A DNA stretch of 64,000 nt from JAHEEL01 sp942491345. Lineage in GTDB: Bacteria > Actinomycetota > Acidimicrobiia > Spongiisociales > UBA5794. Numbering within the stretch: position 1 is the first letter of the stretch; the number at the start of each line of letters is the position of its first letter. Shown here one piece after another: positions 41,545 through 49,667 of the stretch. The stretch spans positions 155,421 through 219,420 of the forward strand of contig CALOAN010000036.1 of the NCBI GenBank assembly GCA_942491345.1, given 5' to 3'. The notes below the pieces were generated by a model, which was not told the origin of the DNA, made no database searches, and worked only from the letters and a program-made list of their open reading frames with translations. The position numbers and the translations under genes were made by a program.

Positions 41545-42195
41545 TCAGCCGAAGCGGTAGCCGACGCTTCTAACGGTGGCGATCCAGTTTGAACGTTCTT
41601 CCCCGAGTTTTGCGCGGAGGCGGCGCACGTGCACGTCGACGGTTCGGGAGCCGCCGTAGTAGTCGTAGCCCCAGACCTTGGAGAGGATCTGCTCTCGCGA
41701 CCACACTCGCTGCGGGTGCTCGACGAAGAACCGAAGCAGCTCGTATTCCATGAACGTGAGATCTCGCGGACGGCCGGCAATCGTCGCCTGGTACGTCGCC
41801 GTGTTGAGTTCGAGGTCGTGGTGCTTGAGGATGGGGTCGGCGTGTTCGACCGCCTCGATCCGATCGAGTTTGCCGAGTCGAACGGCCAGTTCTGCCTGGT
41901 CCACAGGTGTCAGGACGAAGTCGTCGAACCCATCCTCGGTTGCGAGGTCGGCGGTCAGAGTCCGATCGACGACGAGCAGCACCGGGATGCCGTGTTCGTC
42001 GCGGAGCTTCCGGCCCACCGTGATCGCCAAGCCTGCATCCTGCGAGAGTTCGACGACTGCGGCAGACCAGCCGCGTTCAGGCTCACGCCGGACGGCGTCT
42101 GCAACGTCCGCGATCGGCACCGGGCTGTATCCGACCGCGAGGAGCGCGGTGGTCAGGGCGGAGGTGGGCGTAGAAGGGAAGATCGCGACGTACAT
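41545..42195 (-). CDS. GlnR-like atypical OmpR-family response regulator
   Basis: A 216-residue regulator. The receiver (about 1-115) lacks the phosphoacceptor: the usual Asp position reads AAVVELSQDAG, with Glu. Its C-terminal half has the GFDDFVLTPVDQAELAVRL pattern of GlnR receivers (WGVDDFLL...EVEARL). The DNA-binding part is an OmpR winged helix (RDLTFMEYELLRFFVEHPQR, SKVWGYDYYGGSRTVDVHVRRLRAKL). Its ATG shares one base with the glnA stop (TGATG), so it is coupled to glnA. It probably senses nitrogen status without phosphorylation. The gene symbol glnR is a family inference. Confidence 0.82.
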   Translation of the reverse strand: MYVAIFPSTPTSALTTALLAVGYSPVPIADVADAVRREPERGWSAAVVELSQDAGLAITVGRKLRDEHGIPVLLVVDRTLTADLATEDGFDDFVLTPVDQAELAVRLGKLDRIEAVEHADPILKHHDLELNTATYQATIAGRPRDLTFMEYELLRFFVEHPQRVWSREQILSKVWGYDYYGGSRTVDVHVRRLRAKLGEERSNWIATVRSVGYRFG

Positions 42196-43523
42196 CACAG
42201 CACCGGGAGGTATTCCTCCAACTCGAAGCGAGAGACGTGTTCTTCGTATCTCGACCATTCGGCACGTTTGTTCTTCAAGAACCACTCGAAGACGTGTTCG
42301 CCGAGGGTCGATCTCACGAGTTCGGAGTCTTCCATGATGCGCAGAGCGGCGTTGAGATTCGACGGCAGCCGCTCGATGCCGGAAGACCGCAGCTCTGAGC
42401 GAGACATGCCGAGAACATCGTGGCCCATTTCGGGCGGCAGCTCATAGTTGTTCTCGATCCCGGAGAGGCCGGCTGCGAGGATCACCGAGAATGCCAGGTA
42501 CGGGTTGGTCGCAGGATCGGGAGATCGGTATTCGATGCGGGTTGAGTCGACCTTTCCGCGTTTCGCCGCCGGGATACGGACGAGGGCTGTCTGATCGTTG
42601 CGTGCCCACGTCTCGAACACCGGGGCGTCGAAGCCACCGACGAGGCGTTTGTACGAATTCACCCACTGGTTCGTGACCGCGGTGATTTCGTTGGCGTGGC
42701 GCAACAGGCCGGCGATGAAGCCGTGGGCCACCTTCGAGAGGCCGTACTCCGCCCCTTCCTCGTGGAAAGCGTTGGTCTCGCCTTGGTAGAGCGAGAGATG
42801 CAGATGCAGGCCGGATCCGTCGAATTCGGCGAGCGGCTTCGGCATGAACGTGGCATAGAGGCCTTGCTCCATCGCAACTTCCTTCACCACGAGGCGCGTT
42901 GTCACGATGCTGTCGGCCATTGTCAGCGCATCGGTGTGGCGTAGATCCAGTTCATGCTGCGAAGGGGAGACCTCGTGGTGTGAGAACTCGACCGGGATTC
43001 CCAACTCCTCGAGCGCAACGATGGTCGAGCGCCGGTACTCCTGTGCGACGTCGAGCGGTGTCAGGTCGAAGTAGCCGCCTCGGTCGAGCACCTGCGGTTC
43101 GGGACCGGAGTCCGCGAAGTAGAAGTACTCGACTTCGGGGGCCACATAGAACGTGTAGCCGAGATCGGAAGCTCGCTTCATGGTGCGTCGCAGCACCTGT
43201 CGCGGGTCTCCTTCGAACGGCTCACCATCCGGAGTGACGATGTCGCAGAACATACGGGCCACACCGGCATCGCCAGACTTCCACGGGAGGATCTGGAAGG
43301 TTGTCGGGTCGGGCTTCGCGAGCATGTCCGCTTCGTACGTGCGTGAGAAGCCGTCGATCGAAGACCCGTCGAAGCTCAGGCCGTCCTCGAGCGCCACGCG
43401 TAGTTCGGCGGGTGTGATCGCGAACGACTTGAGGAATCCGAGAACGTCGGTGAACCAGAGGCGGATGAACCGAATGCCCCGCTCCTCGACGGTCCTGAGG
43501 ACGTATTCGTGTTGTCTGTCCAT
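42195..43523 (-). CDS. glnA: type I glutamine synthetase
   Basis: A 442-residue GSI. Start ATG 43523 has CGGAGGCC upstream; the longer frame to 43583 lacks a site. Signature motifs are RLWFTDVLGFLKSFAI, LEDGLSFDGSSIDGFSR, APEVEYFYF, HHEVSPSQHELDLRH and GSGLHLHLSLY, followed by ATP-binding KRLVGGFDAPVFETWARND. The tyrosine that is adenylylated in beta-type enzymes is replaced (EMGHDVLGMS), and the enzyme lacks the beta-type insertion, so it is of the unadenylylated alpha type, controlled mainly by transcription. It diverges from a second, type II synthetase. Confidence 0.96.
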   Translation of the reverse strand: MDRQHEYVLRTVEERGIRFIRLWFTDVLGFLKSFAITPAELRVALEDGLSFDGSSIDGFSRTYEADMLAKPDPTTFQILPWKSGDAGVARMFCDIVTPDGEPFEGDPRQVLRRTMKRASDLGYTFYVAPEVEYFYFADSGPEPQVLDRGGYFDLTPLDVAQEYRRSTIVALEELGIPVEFSHHEVSPSQHELDLRHTDALTMADSIVTTRLVVKEVAMEQGLYATFMPKPLAEFDGSGLHLHLSLYQGETNAFHEEGAEYGLSKVAHGFIAGLLRHANEITAVTNQWVNSYKRLVGGFDAPVFETWARNDQTALVRIPAAKRGKVDSTRIEYRSPDPATNPYLAFSVILAAGLSGIENNYELPPEMGHDVLGMSRSELRSSGIERLPSNLNAALRIMEDSELVRSTLGEHVFEWFLKNKRAEWSRYEEHVSRFELEEYLPVL

Positions 43524-43590
43524 GGGTGTTGGCCTCCGAGAGTCACCATCGTACGGCGTTCCCGGTATGGCGCCAGTGGACAATTGGGCT

Positions 43591-43627
43591 GTAACACAGC
43601 GTTCACACAGCGGTTACCGCCGGTTAA
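43591..43627. promoter_or_regulatory. GlnR-box-like direct repeats between glnA and glnII
   Basis: GTAAC-acagcg-TTCAC-acagcg-GTTAC-cgccg-GTTAA: four five-base half-sites on an 11-base spacing, as in the actinobacterial GlnR consensus (GTnAC-n6-GaAAC repeated). They lie in the 189-base divergent gap and may control both synthetases. Confidence 0.65.
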
Positions 43628-43712
43628 TGGCCTGCTGGCATGCTTGTGTGAATTCGATCGGTGGCGCGCGCCTGTGTCACCGAAACACACCAAACAACAC
43701 TCGGAGGCAGGT

Positions 43713-44714
43713 ATGGCGTATCGGGCGGAATACATCTGGATCGACGGTCAGAAGCCGACGGCAAAGCTCCGTTCCAAGACCAAGATCGTGGAGACGGGCG
43801 AACAACCGCCGATCTGGGGATTCGACGGCTCGAGCACCGAACAGGCACCGGGGAACCTCTCGGACTGTGTGCTGAACCCGGTCTTCGTCCGCCCGGATCC
43901 GATCCGTGGTGGCGACGACGTGCTCGTGTTGTGCGAGGTGCTCACACCCGACATGGAGCCGCATCCTTCGAATACCCGGGCTGCCGCCGTGGCCGCATAC
44001 GAGAAGTACGCGGATCAGGATCCATGGTTCGGCCTCGAGCAGGAGTACACGTTCTTCAAGGATGGGCGTCCGCACGGTTGGCCGGTTGGCGGGTACCCCG
44101 CACCTCAGGGCGGGTACTACTGCGGCGTCGGTGCTGATGAGATCTGGGGACGGGACGTTGTCGAGGATCACACGGCCGCTTGTCTCACGGCAGGGATCGC
44201 CATCTCGGGCACCAATGCCGAGGTGATGATCGGGCAGTGGGAGTTCCAGATCGGGCCACTCGGCCCGGTTGAAGTGGGTGATCATCTGTGGATGGCGCGC
44301 TGGCTGCTCTATCGAATTGCCGAGAACTACGACATCTCCGCACACTTGAACCCGAAGCCGGTTGATGGTGACTGGAACGGCGCCGGGATGCACACGAACT
44401 TCTCGACCATTGCCATGCGCGAGTCGTATGAGCCGATCATCGCTGCGTGCGAAGCTCTGGCCGTCGACCCGGAGGAACACATCAAGGTCTACGGAGCGGG
44501 CATCGAGCGCCGGCTAACCGGTCTCCACGAGACCGCGCCGTGGACCGAGTACTCCTACGGAGTGTCTGACCGCGGTGCCTCGGTGCGCATACCGTGGCAG
44601 GTCGCCAAAGAAGGGAAAGGCTATATCGAGGACCGCCGTCCGAACGCAAACGCCGATCCCTACACGGTGGCTGCTCTGATGACGAACAAGGTCTGTGGGG
44701 CGCTCGCGGAGTAG
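43713..44714 (+). CDS. glnII: type II (eukaryotic-type) glutamine synthetase
   Basis: A 333-residue GSII, short as usual for this class. ATG 43713 with GGAGGCAGG upstream. Family motifs are AEYIWIDGQKPTAKLRSKTK, IWGFDGSSTEQAPG, PWFGLEQEYTFF, GPYYCGVGAD-like NPAPQGGYYCGVGAD and GTNAEVMIGQWEFQIG; then WNGAGMHTNFST, and a C-terminal DRGASVRIP and EDRRPNANADPY. Having GSI and GSII side by side, divergent, with a GlnR-like gene gives a compact nitrogen-assimilation locus. Confidence 0.96.
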   Translation: MAYRAEYIWIDGQKPTAKLRSKTKIVETGEQPPIWGFDGSSTEQAPGNLSDCVLNPVFVRPDPIRGGDDVLVLCEVLTPDMEPHPSNTRAAAVAAYEKYADQDPWFGLEQEYTFFKDGRPHGWPVGGYPAPQGGYYCGVGADEIWGRDVVEDHTAACLTAGIAISGTNAEVMIGQWEFQIGPLGPVEVGDHLWMARWLLYRIAENYDISAHLNPKPVDGDWNGAGMHTNFSTIAMRESYEPIIAACEALAVDPEEHIKVYGAGIERRLTGLHETAPWTEYSYGVSDRGASVRIPWQVAKEGKGYIEDRRPNANADPYTVAALMTNKVCGALAE

Positions 44715-44741
44715 CTGAACAACAGATCTTCGAGCACGAAG

Positions 44742-44840
44742 ACCCCCTCATTTGCCCTCCCTCACGAAGTGGGGGAGGGTGCCCGAGCGGAGCGAGGGAG
44801 GGAGGGGGCGGCCCGGGAGCCCGAAGCGCGAAGATGAGGT
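44742..44840. repeat. REP-like palindromic element, copy C (inverted)
   Basis: CCTCCCTCACGAAGTGGGGGAGG hairpin near 44757-44779, G-rich stretch, then CCCGAAGCGCGAAGATGAGG, the reverse complement of the head of copy B. It lies between convergent genes ending at 44714 and 44873. Confidence 0.75.
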
Positions 44841-44872
44841 TTGTCGCGGATCCTGTCCGACCGCAGCCCAAC

Positions 44873-45448
44873 CTACGGGGTTGCGGCGGTTACGGCGTCG
44901 AGGGCGGCGAGGAAGTCGTCGGTCAGAACGGCGTAGGCCGCGACGGCTTCGCGCCGGGCGGTGCCGTCATCTGGGGCGCGTAGGCCTTCGATCACGGCGT
45001 TGACTCCGGCTGGGAGCGCTGCGGCCGTCGACACGGCATCCGGCCAGACGGCTGCGTAGGCATCCGGCGGATTGGTCGCCGCAACGTTGTCGCTCAGCGT
45101 CTGCGCCTCGATGGCCGACGCCTCAAACGCCGCGAGGGTGTCGGCGAACGACGCCTCATCGTTTTCCCAAGCCGCATTCGTGGTCTCGATGTCGGTGTTG
45201 ACCTTCGTCGCGTCACTCGCGTAGCCGTTCACCAACTGGAGGAACGCTGCGATGTCTGCGGTGAGCGTAGTTGTGGTCACTTCCGCGCTCGTTGTCGTCG
45301 TGGTCTCCGCGGCAACGACCGTGGTCGTCGTCCCGACCGGGATCTCGGCCGGTGGCAGCGCGTTCACGAAGAGGTAGGTGAATCCGATCAACGCGGCAAC
45401 AACAGCCGGGAGGATCCAGCGTCCGTGTTTGGGATCTTCCTTGCTCAC
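44873..45448 (-). CDS. single-pass membrane-anchored protein with Thr-rich linker
   Basis: A 191-residue protein, GTG start 45448. One membrane helix at about residues 12-30 (LPAVVAALIGFTYLFVNAL), a Thr-rich linker (38-62), then a helical extracytoplasmic domain with regular Ala/Asp-rich heptads. No family recognised. The domain shape resembles a four-helix bundle. Confidence 0.65.
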   Translation of the reverse strand: MSKEDPKHGRWILPAVVAALIGFTYLFVNALPPAEIPVGTTTTVVAAETTTTTSAEVTTTTLTADIAAFLQLVNGYASDATKVNTDIETTNAAWENDEASFADTLAAFEASAIEAQTLSDNVAATNPPDAYAAVWPDAVSTAAALPAGVNAVIEGLRAPDDGTARREAVAAYAVLTDDFLAALDAVTAATP

Positions 45449-45455
45449 GGCGGCC

Positions 45456-45461
45456 AGGATA
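45456..45461 (-). promoter_or_regulatory. candidate -10 element of the 44873-45448 gene
   Basis: TATCCT, seven bases before the GTG at 45448. Confidence 0.45.
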
Positions 45462-45524
45462 GGCGGTCATGGAGCAAGGCAGCGATTACCGACGAAACCG
45501 CAAGGGCAACAGCCTTCGAATGGC

Positions 45525-45530
45525 TACGCT
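45525..45530 (+). promoter_or_regulatory. candidate -10 element of the folate-cluster reductase
   Basis: TACGCT, seven bases before ATG 45538; it favours this start over in-frame ATGs upstream. Confidence 0.5.
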
Positions 45531-45537
45531 GACCGCA

Positions 45538-46269
45538 ATGGACCTACGTGGAAGAGTCGGGATCGTGACGGGCGGCGGCGTTCGGGTTGGGCGCGCCATC
45601 GCGATCGGTCTCGCCCGGTCGGGCACCGATGTCTTCATCCATTACAACCGCTCGGCCGGACCTGCCGAGGACACGGCTCGAGAGGTCCGCGACCTCGGGG
45701 TGCGTGCTGAGATTGGATCAGCTGACCTCTCCGATCCTTCGACCGCCGTCGAGCTCATCGACCTCGCCACACAATCGCTCGGGAATCCGTCGATTCTGGT
45801 CAACAGTGCTTCCGGATTCCCTGCGGACACCATTGCCGACGTGAGGCTCGAACAGTGGCGCCGCACGCTCGACCTGACACTCGCATCCCCGGTGTTCGCA
45901 ACGCAGGCTCTGGCGAACGCACTTCCGGAGGACCTCGACGGTGCCGTGGTGAATATCACCGATGCCCGCACGCAGCGCCCCTACCGGGAGCACTTCAGCT
46001 ACATCGTGGCGAAGGGCGGCATCGACACATTCACCAAGACCGCTGCACTTCAGCTCGCCCCCAGGATCCGTGTCAACGCCGTCGCGCTGGGGGTGATCCT
46101 GCCCCCACCCGGTGAAGACGACGACTACGTCCAGCGTCTGGCGGCCCAGCTTCCGCTCGAACGAACGGGAGGGACCGCCCCGGTGGTCGCCGCGGTCCTG
46201 AGCCTCCTCGAGAACGACTTCGTGACGGGAGAGATCGTTCGGGTCGACGGAGGGGGGCACCTAGTCTGA
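45538..46269 (+). CDS. pteridine reductase-like short-chain dehydrogenase
   Basis: A 243-residue SDR. Cofactor motif GIVTGGGVRVGRAIAIGLA. The position usually filled by catalytic Ser reads VVNITDARTQRP, with Asp, followed by SYIVAKGGIDTF (Tyr-x3-Lys). Asp, Tyr and Lys in this order are the catalytic residues of pteridine reductase PTR1 and related FolM enzymes, and NSASGF resembles their substrate loop. Located before folB and folK-folE, it probably reduces dihydrobiopterin-, monapterin- or dihydrofolate-type pterins. Without biochemistry the exact substrate is open. Confidence 0.8.
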   Translation: MDLRGRVGIVTGGGVRVGRAIAIGLARSGTDVFIHYNRSAGPAEDTAREVRDLGVRAEIGSADLSDPSTAVELIDLATQSLGNPSILVNSASGFPADTIADVRLEQWRRTLDLTLASPVFATQALANALPEDLDGAVVNITDARTQRPYREHFSYIVAKGGIDTFTKTAALQLAPRIRVNAVALGVILPPPGEDDDYVQRLAAQLPLERTGGTAPVVAAVLSLLENDFVTGEIVRVDGGGHLV

Positions 46270-46298
46270 GCCACGAACGAGGAAGGGCGCGTGGAGAC

Positions 46299-46413
46299 CT
46301 CATCTTCACGTCTCAGGCTCTCAGAGCCCCCTCTGCGACCGGACTTCCATCCGGCCGCGTCTCCCCTACATTGTGGGGGAGACGAGCATCCTTGCGGGCG
46401 CCGAGGGGTCGAA
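46299..46413. repeat. REP-like palindromic element, copy D
   Basis: CCTCATCTTCACGTCTCAGG, then GCCCCCTCTGCGACCGGAC with stem CCGGA/TCCGG, GCCGCGTCTCCCCTAC and GTGGGGGAGACGAGC. It is the only copy inside a same-strand gene run, in front of folB. Confidence 0.8.
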
Positions 46414-46422
46414 AGGTCCGGC

Positions 46423-46806
46423 ATGCCACAACGTGACCAAATCCACATCAAGGACCTGCTTGTTTCGGGGATCTTGGGGATCAATCCGGACGAGCGGGTG
46501 AATCCGCAGGACATCCTCGTCAATGCAACGCTGTGGGCGGACACCGGCCCGGCCGCGGTCAGCGACGACATCGACGATGCGGTCAATTACCGCACGATCA
46601 CGAAGCGCCTGATCGCTCACATCGAGCAGGGCGAGCCGATGCTGGTCGAGCGGTTGGTCGCCGAACTCGTTGGCATCTGTTTCGAGTCGGACGATCGCGT
46701 GGAGGCGGTAGAGATGACCGTCGAAAAGCCGGGCGCGTTGCGCCATGCACGGTCGGTCGGCATCACGATCCACCGGACCAGGGAACAGGGAGTTGCCCAT
46801 GCGTGA
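46423..46806 (+). CDS. folB: dihydroneopterin aldolase
   Basis: A 127-residue FolB that cleaves dihydroneopterin to the hydroxymethyl pterin and glycolaldehyde. Motifs are IHIKDLLVSGILGINPDERV, the active-site Tyr of DDAVNYRTITKRL, and the Lys/Glu end VEMTVEKPGALRHARSVGITI. ATG 46423 is used because upstream frame lies in the REP-like element. It overlaps folK-folE by eight bases. Confidence 0.94.
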   Translation: MPQRDQIHIKDLLVSGILGINPDERVNPQDILVNATLWADTGPAAVSDDIDDAVNYRTITKRLIAHIEQGEPMLVERLVAELVGICFESDDRVEAVEMTVEKPGALRHARSVGITIHRTREQGVAHA

Positions 46807-47914
46807 TGGAACCGCCAAGGCCGTCGTGGCGTTGGGCTCAAACATCGAAAAGGAACGCAACCTGCCCGAGGCAATCCGGCTCCTTCGTCGCGCGCCACAC
46901 ATCACGGTCGAGCGGGTGAGTCACTTCTATGAGAGTCCGTCGGTTGGCGGACCCGACGATGCACCCGACTTCTTCAACGCAGCCGCCTTGATCTGCACGG
47001 AACTCGGTCCCGTCGAGCTGCGCACGGCGCTGCGTCATATCGAGGACGAACTCGGCCGCGAACGCACCGACGACCCCAACGCACCACGAACCATCGATCT
47101 CGACATCGCCTACTTCGGTGAGACGGAACTGGACATCGACGGATGGGTGCTTCCAGACCCCTTGGCAGGGACGGCTCCCCACGTTGCGGCGCCCATTGCG
47201 GAGGTCGCACCGGATTGGGTTCATCCAAGTGACGGTCGCACTACGAAGGAAATAGCAGAACAAATCGGCCCGGGAGAGGTTCGTACTGTCATGGCTATTC
47301 ATCTCAGCACCCCATATTCGCCACGAGCGCCGGAAGACTTCGACGACGTCGCCGATGTCTACGCCCCCAAGTTCGAGGGCCTGGTCCGCGAACAACTGCT
47401 CGAAATTGGAGAGGATCCGGATCGGGAGGGCCTTCAGCGCACACCGCTCCGCGTTGCGAAGGCGATGGACTTCCTGACGAGCGGATACTCGACGTCGCTC
47501 GAAGAAGTTGTGAACAACGCTGTGTTCGACGCTGAAGGCGCCGAGGAGATGGTGCTGGTGAAGGACATCGAGTTCTACTCGATGTGTGAGCACCACATGC
47601 TCCCGTTCTTCGGCAAGGCTGCCGTGGCGTATCTCCCCAAGGGCAAGATCATCGGACTGTCGAAAGTTGCCCGGATCGTCGACGTGTTCGCCCGCCGGCT
47701 TCAGGTGCAGGAGCGCCTCACGAACCAGGTTGGTGATGCTCTCACTGAGATCCTCGATCCCCACGGCGTCGCTGTCGTGATGGAGGGCCGACATCTCTGC
47801 ATGATGATGCGAGGCGTTCAGAAGCAGGAGAGTGCGATGATCACCAGCGCCATGCGCGGCACATTCAAGGAAGATCCTCGTACCCGCAACGAGTTCCTCG
47901 ATCTCGTCGTCTAG
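46799..47914 (+). CDS. FolK-FolE fusion: HPPK plus GTP cyclohydrolase I
   Basis: A 371-residue two-domain protein. Residues about 1-165 are 6-hydroxymethyl-dihydropterin pyrophosphokinase: VVALGSNIEKERNLPEAIRL, HFYESPSVGG, RTDDPNAPRTIDLDIAYFG. Residues about 185-371 are GTP cyclohydrolase I: GLQRTPLRVAKAMDFLTSGY, SMCEHHMLPFFGKAAVAYLP with zinc Cys and His, KIIGLSKVARIVDVFARR and LCMMMRGVQKQES with the second zinc Cys. The frame is continuous through the short linker (EIAEQIGPGEVRTVMAIHLS), so first and fourth steps of folate synthesis are covalently joined. FolP is absent. Confidence 0.95.
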   Translation: MRDGTAKAVVALGSNIEKERNLPEAIRLLRRAPHITVERVSHFYESPSVGGPDDAPDFFNAAALICTELGPVELRTALRHIEDELGRERTDDPNAPRTIDLDIAYFGETELDIDGWVLPDPLAGTAPHVAAPIAEVAPDWVHPSDGRTTKEIAEQIGPGEVRTVMAIHLSTPYSPRAPEDFDDVADVYAPKFEGLVREQLLEIGEDPDREGLQRTPLRVAKAMDFLTSGYSTSLEEVVNNAVFDAEGAEEMVLVKDIEFYSMCEHHMLPFFGKAAVAYLPKGKIIGLSKVARIVDVFARRLQVQERLTNQVGDALTEILDPHGVAVVMEGRHLCMMMRGVQKQESAMITSAMRGTFKEDPRTRNEFLDLVV

Positions 47915-47940
47915 CGGTCACCGGAGCTCCGAACTTTCGG

Positions 47941-47946
47941 TAGCCT
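47941..47946 (+). promoter_or_regulatory. candidate -10 element of moaA
   Basis: TAGCCT, six bases before ATG 47953. Confidence 0.45.
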
Positions 47947-47952
47947 CTAGGA

Positions 47953-48957
47953 ATGATCGTCGATACTCTCGGTAGACCGTTGCGCGACTTGCGCGTTTCC
48001 GTCACGGACCGCTGCAACTTTCGGTGTGCGTACTGCATGCCGCGCGACGTCTACGACCGGGACCACGTCTTCCTGCCTCGCGACGAGATCCTGACGTTTG
48101 AGGAGATCGAGCGGCTTGTCGGGCTATTTGCCGGTCTCGGTGTTGAGAAGATCCGGCTGACAGGTGGCGAGCCGCTGATCCGCCATGGAGTAGCGGACCT
48201 CGTGGAACGGATCTCCGCGATCAACGGTATCCGCGACGTTGCCATGACAACCAACGGGAGCACGCTGGCTCGCCATGCACAGGCACTCGCCGACGCCGGC
48301 CTCGATCGGATTACCGTCAGCCTCGATGCCGTTGACGACAACCGTTTCCGACACGCTGCCGATGTGGACTTCCCGATAGCGCGCGTTCTCGAGGGCATCG
48401 ACGCGGCGAAGAACGCGGGCCTCGCTCCGGTCAAGATCAACACGGTGGTCCGCAGAGGTTTGAACGACGATGCCCTCCTCGACATTGCCGGCAGATTCCG
48501 CGGTACAGGTCACATCGTCCGATTCATCGAGTACATGGACGTCGGCTCCTCCAATGGATGGGAGATGGGCCAAGTGGTCGGCGCCGAGGAGATCCTGGCA
48601 ACGATCAACGCGACGTGGCCGCTCGATCCCGTCGAACCCAACTACGTCGGCGAAGTGGTGAACCGGTGGCGATACCGGGACGGGGCTGGGGAAATCGGCG
48701 TCATCGCCTCGGTCACGAATCCTTTCTGTGGTGAGTGCACCCGACTCCGTCTCTCGGCGGACGGTTCGATCTACACCTGCCTGTTCGCCCACGCCGGCAC
48801 CGACCTGCGCGACGCCCTGCGGTCGGGTGCAACCGACGATGACCTCGTGGCGATCGTGTCCGGGGTGTGGGAGTCACGAACCGACCAGTACAGCGAAGAG
48901 AGGTCGGGGGTGCCGATTGGGCTTCCGAAGGTCGAGATGTCCTACATCGGCGGCTGA
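47953..48957 (+). CDS. moaA: GTP 3',8-cyclase (molybdenum cofactor biosynthesis)
   Basis: A 334-residue radical-SAM enzyme making cyclic pyranopterin precursor from GTP. N-terminal [4Fe-4S] motif SVTDRCNFRCAYCMP, RLTGGEPLIRHGV, TTNGSTLARHAQALADAG. The second, C-terminal cluster uses FCGECTRLRLSADGSIYTC, and the tail ends YIGG with a GG pair as MoaA requires. No other moa gene is close. Both this enzyme and FolE start from GTP, so the locus is rich in pterin chemistry. Confidence 0.96.
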   Translation: MIVDTLGRPLRDLRVSVTDRCNFRCAYCMPRDVYDRDHVFLPRDEILTFEEIERLVGLFAGLGVEKIRLTGGEPLIRHGVADLVERISAINGIRDVAMTTNGSTLARHAQALADAGLDRITVSLDAVDDNRFRHAADVDFPIARVLEGIDAAKNAGLAPVKINTVVRRGLNDDALLDIAGRFRGTGHIVRFIEYMDVGSSNGWEMGQVVGAEEILATINATWPLDPVEPNYVGEVVNRWRYRDGAGEIGVIASVTNPFCGECTRLRLSADGSIYTCLFAHAGTDLRDALRSGATDDDLVAIVSGVWESRTDQYSEERSGVPIGLPKVEMSYIGG

Positions 48958-49055
48958 ACCAGGCGACAAGAGCTACAACGTCGGCGGTCGATCACGTCTG
49001 CCGAGCAAGGGGCCGGGTGCAGCCTCTTGCGAACGGCGCAGCACGGGTATTCGGC

Positions 49056-49667
49056 TCACCGAACTGATCTCGGGAGCAGCTTGAGGATGATGTCCGTGAC
49101 GAGCGCAACGCCGAGTCCGAAGAGGACGATCAGCGCCGGCACGAACCAAACGCTGGTTCTCCGCTCGGTCCCGAGCACGTCGGCCCACCCACCGACCGCG
49201 TCGAACTCCCACCGGCTCTGAGGGACACAACCATCGGTCGGTAGGAATCTCACCGCTTGGGAACCGAAGCCGCCGCCGAGTCGCAGGCCGTAACAGATGC
49301 CGGCTGCGGTCGGCTGAGCATGCGTTATCACCGAGATCGTGCGATCACCGGCCGGGAATTCGTATACGAGCAGGCCTTCGGCACCTGCGGCAGTCTCGAT
49401 CGAACTGTCGCCGTCCCAGACAGATCGGTACGCTGCATCCAACCGGTCCGCCAGTGCGCGAGCCTCGGGGTAGTCGGCGTTCGGCACGTCGCCGAACGGA
49501 ATCAACAAGAGCCCCACCACGATGACGCCGCCGAGAAGCACGAGGTCGCGTACGATGAGACGCTTCGGCGGCGGCGGTGCCTCGGGAGCCTTGTGGAGCC
49601 CGAGTCGGCGTGCGCGATGCTCAACCGAGAATCGCCCGAGGTCGTCGTTGTTGGACGAGTCGCTCAT
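49056..49667 (-). CDS. membrane protein of unknown function
   Basis: A 203-residue protein, ATG 49667. Membrane helices at about residues 42-62 (DLVLLGGVIVVGLLLIPFG) and 175-197 (VWFVPALIVLFGLGVALVTDI), with an extracytoplasmic domain between that has two Cys (ICYGLRLGGGFG, PTDGCVPQSRW) likely to form a disulfide. The N-terminal 40 residues are charged. No family recognised. Confidence 0.65.
   Translation of the reverse strand: MSDSSNNDDLGRFSVEHRARRLGLHKAPEAPPPPKRLIVRDLVLLGGVIVVGLLLIPFGDVPNADYPEARALADRLDAAYRSVWDGDSSIETAAGAEGLLVYEFPAGDRTISVITHAQPTAAGICYGLRLGGGFGSQAVRFLPTDGCVPQSRWEFDAVGGWADVLGTERRTSVWFVPALIVLFGLGVALVTDIILKLLPRSVR

Noticed and set aside
44482..44871. A 129-codon minus-strand frame
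   Set aside because: Half of it translates REP-like copy C and the rest is antisense to glnII; such frames are repeat artefacts.
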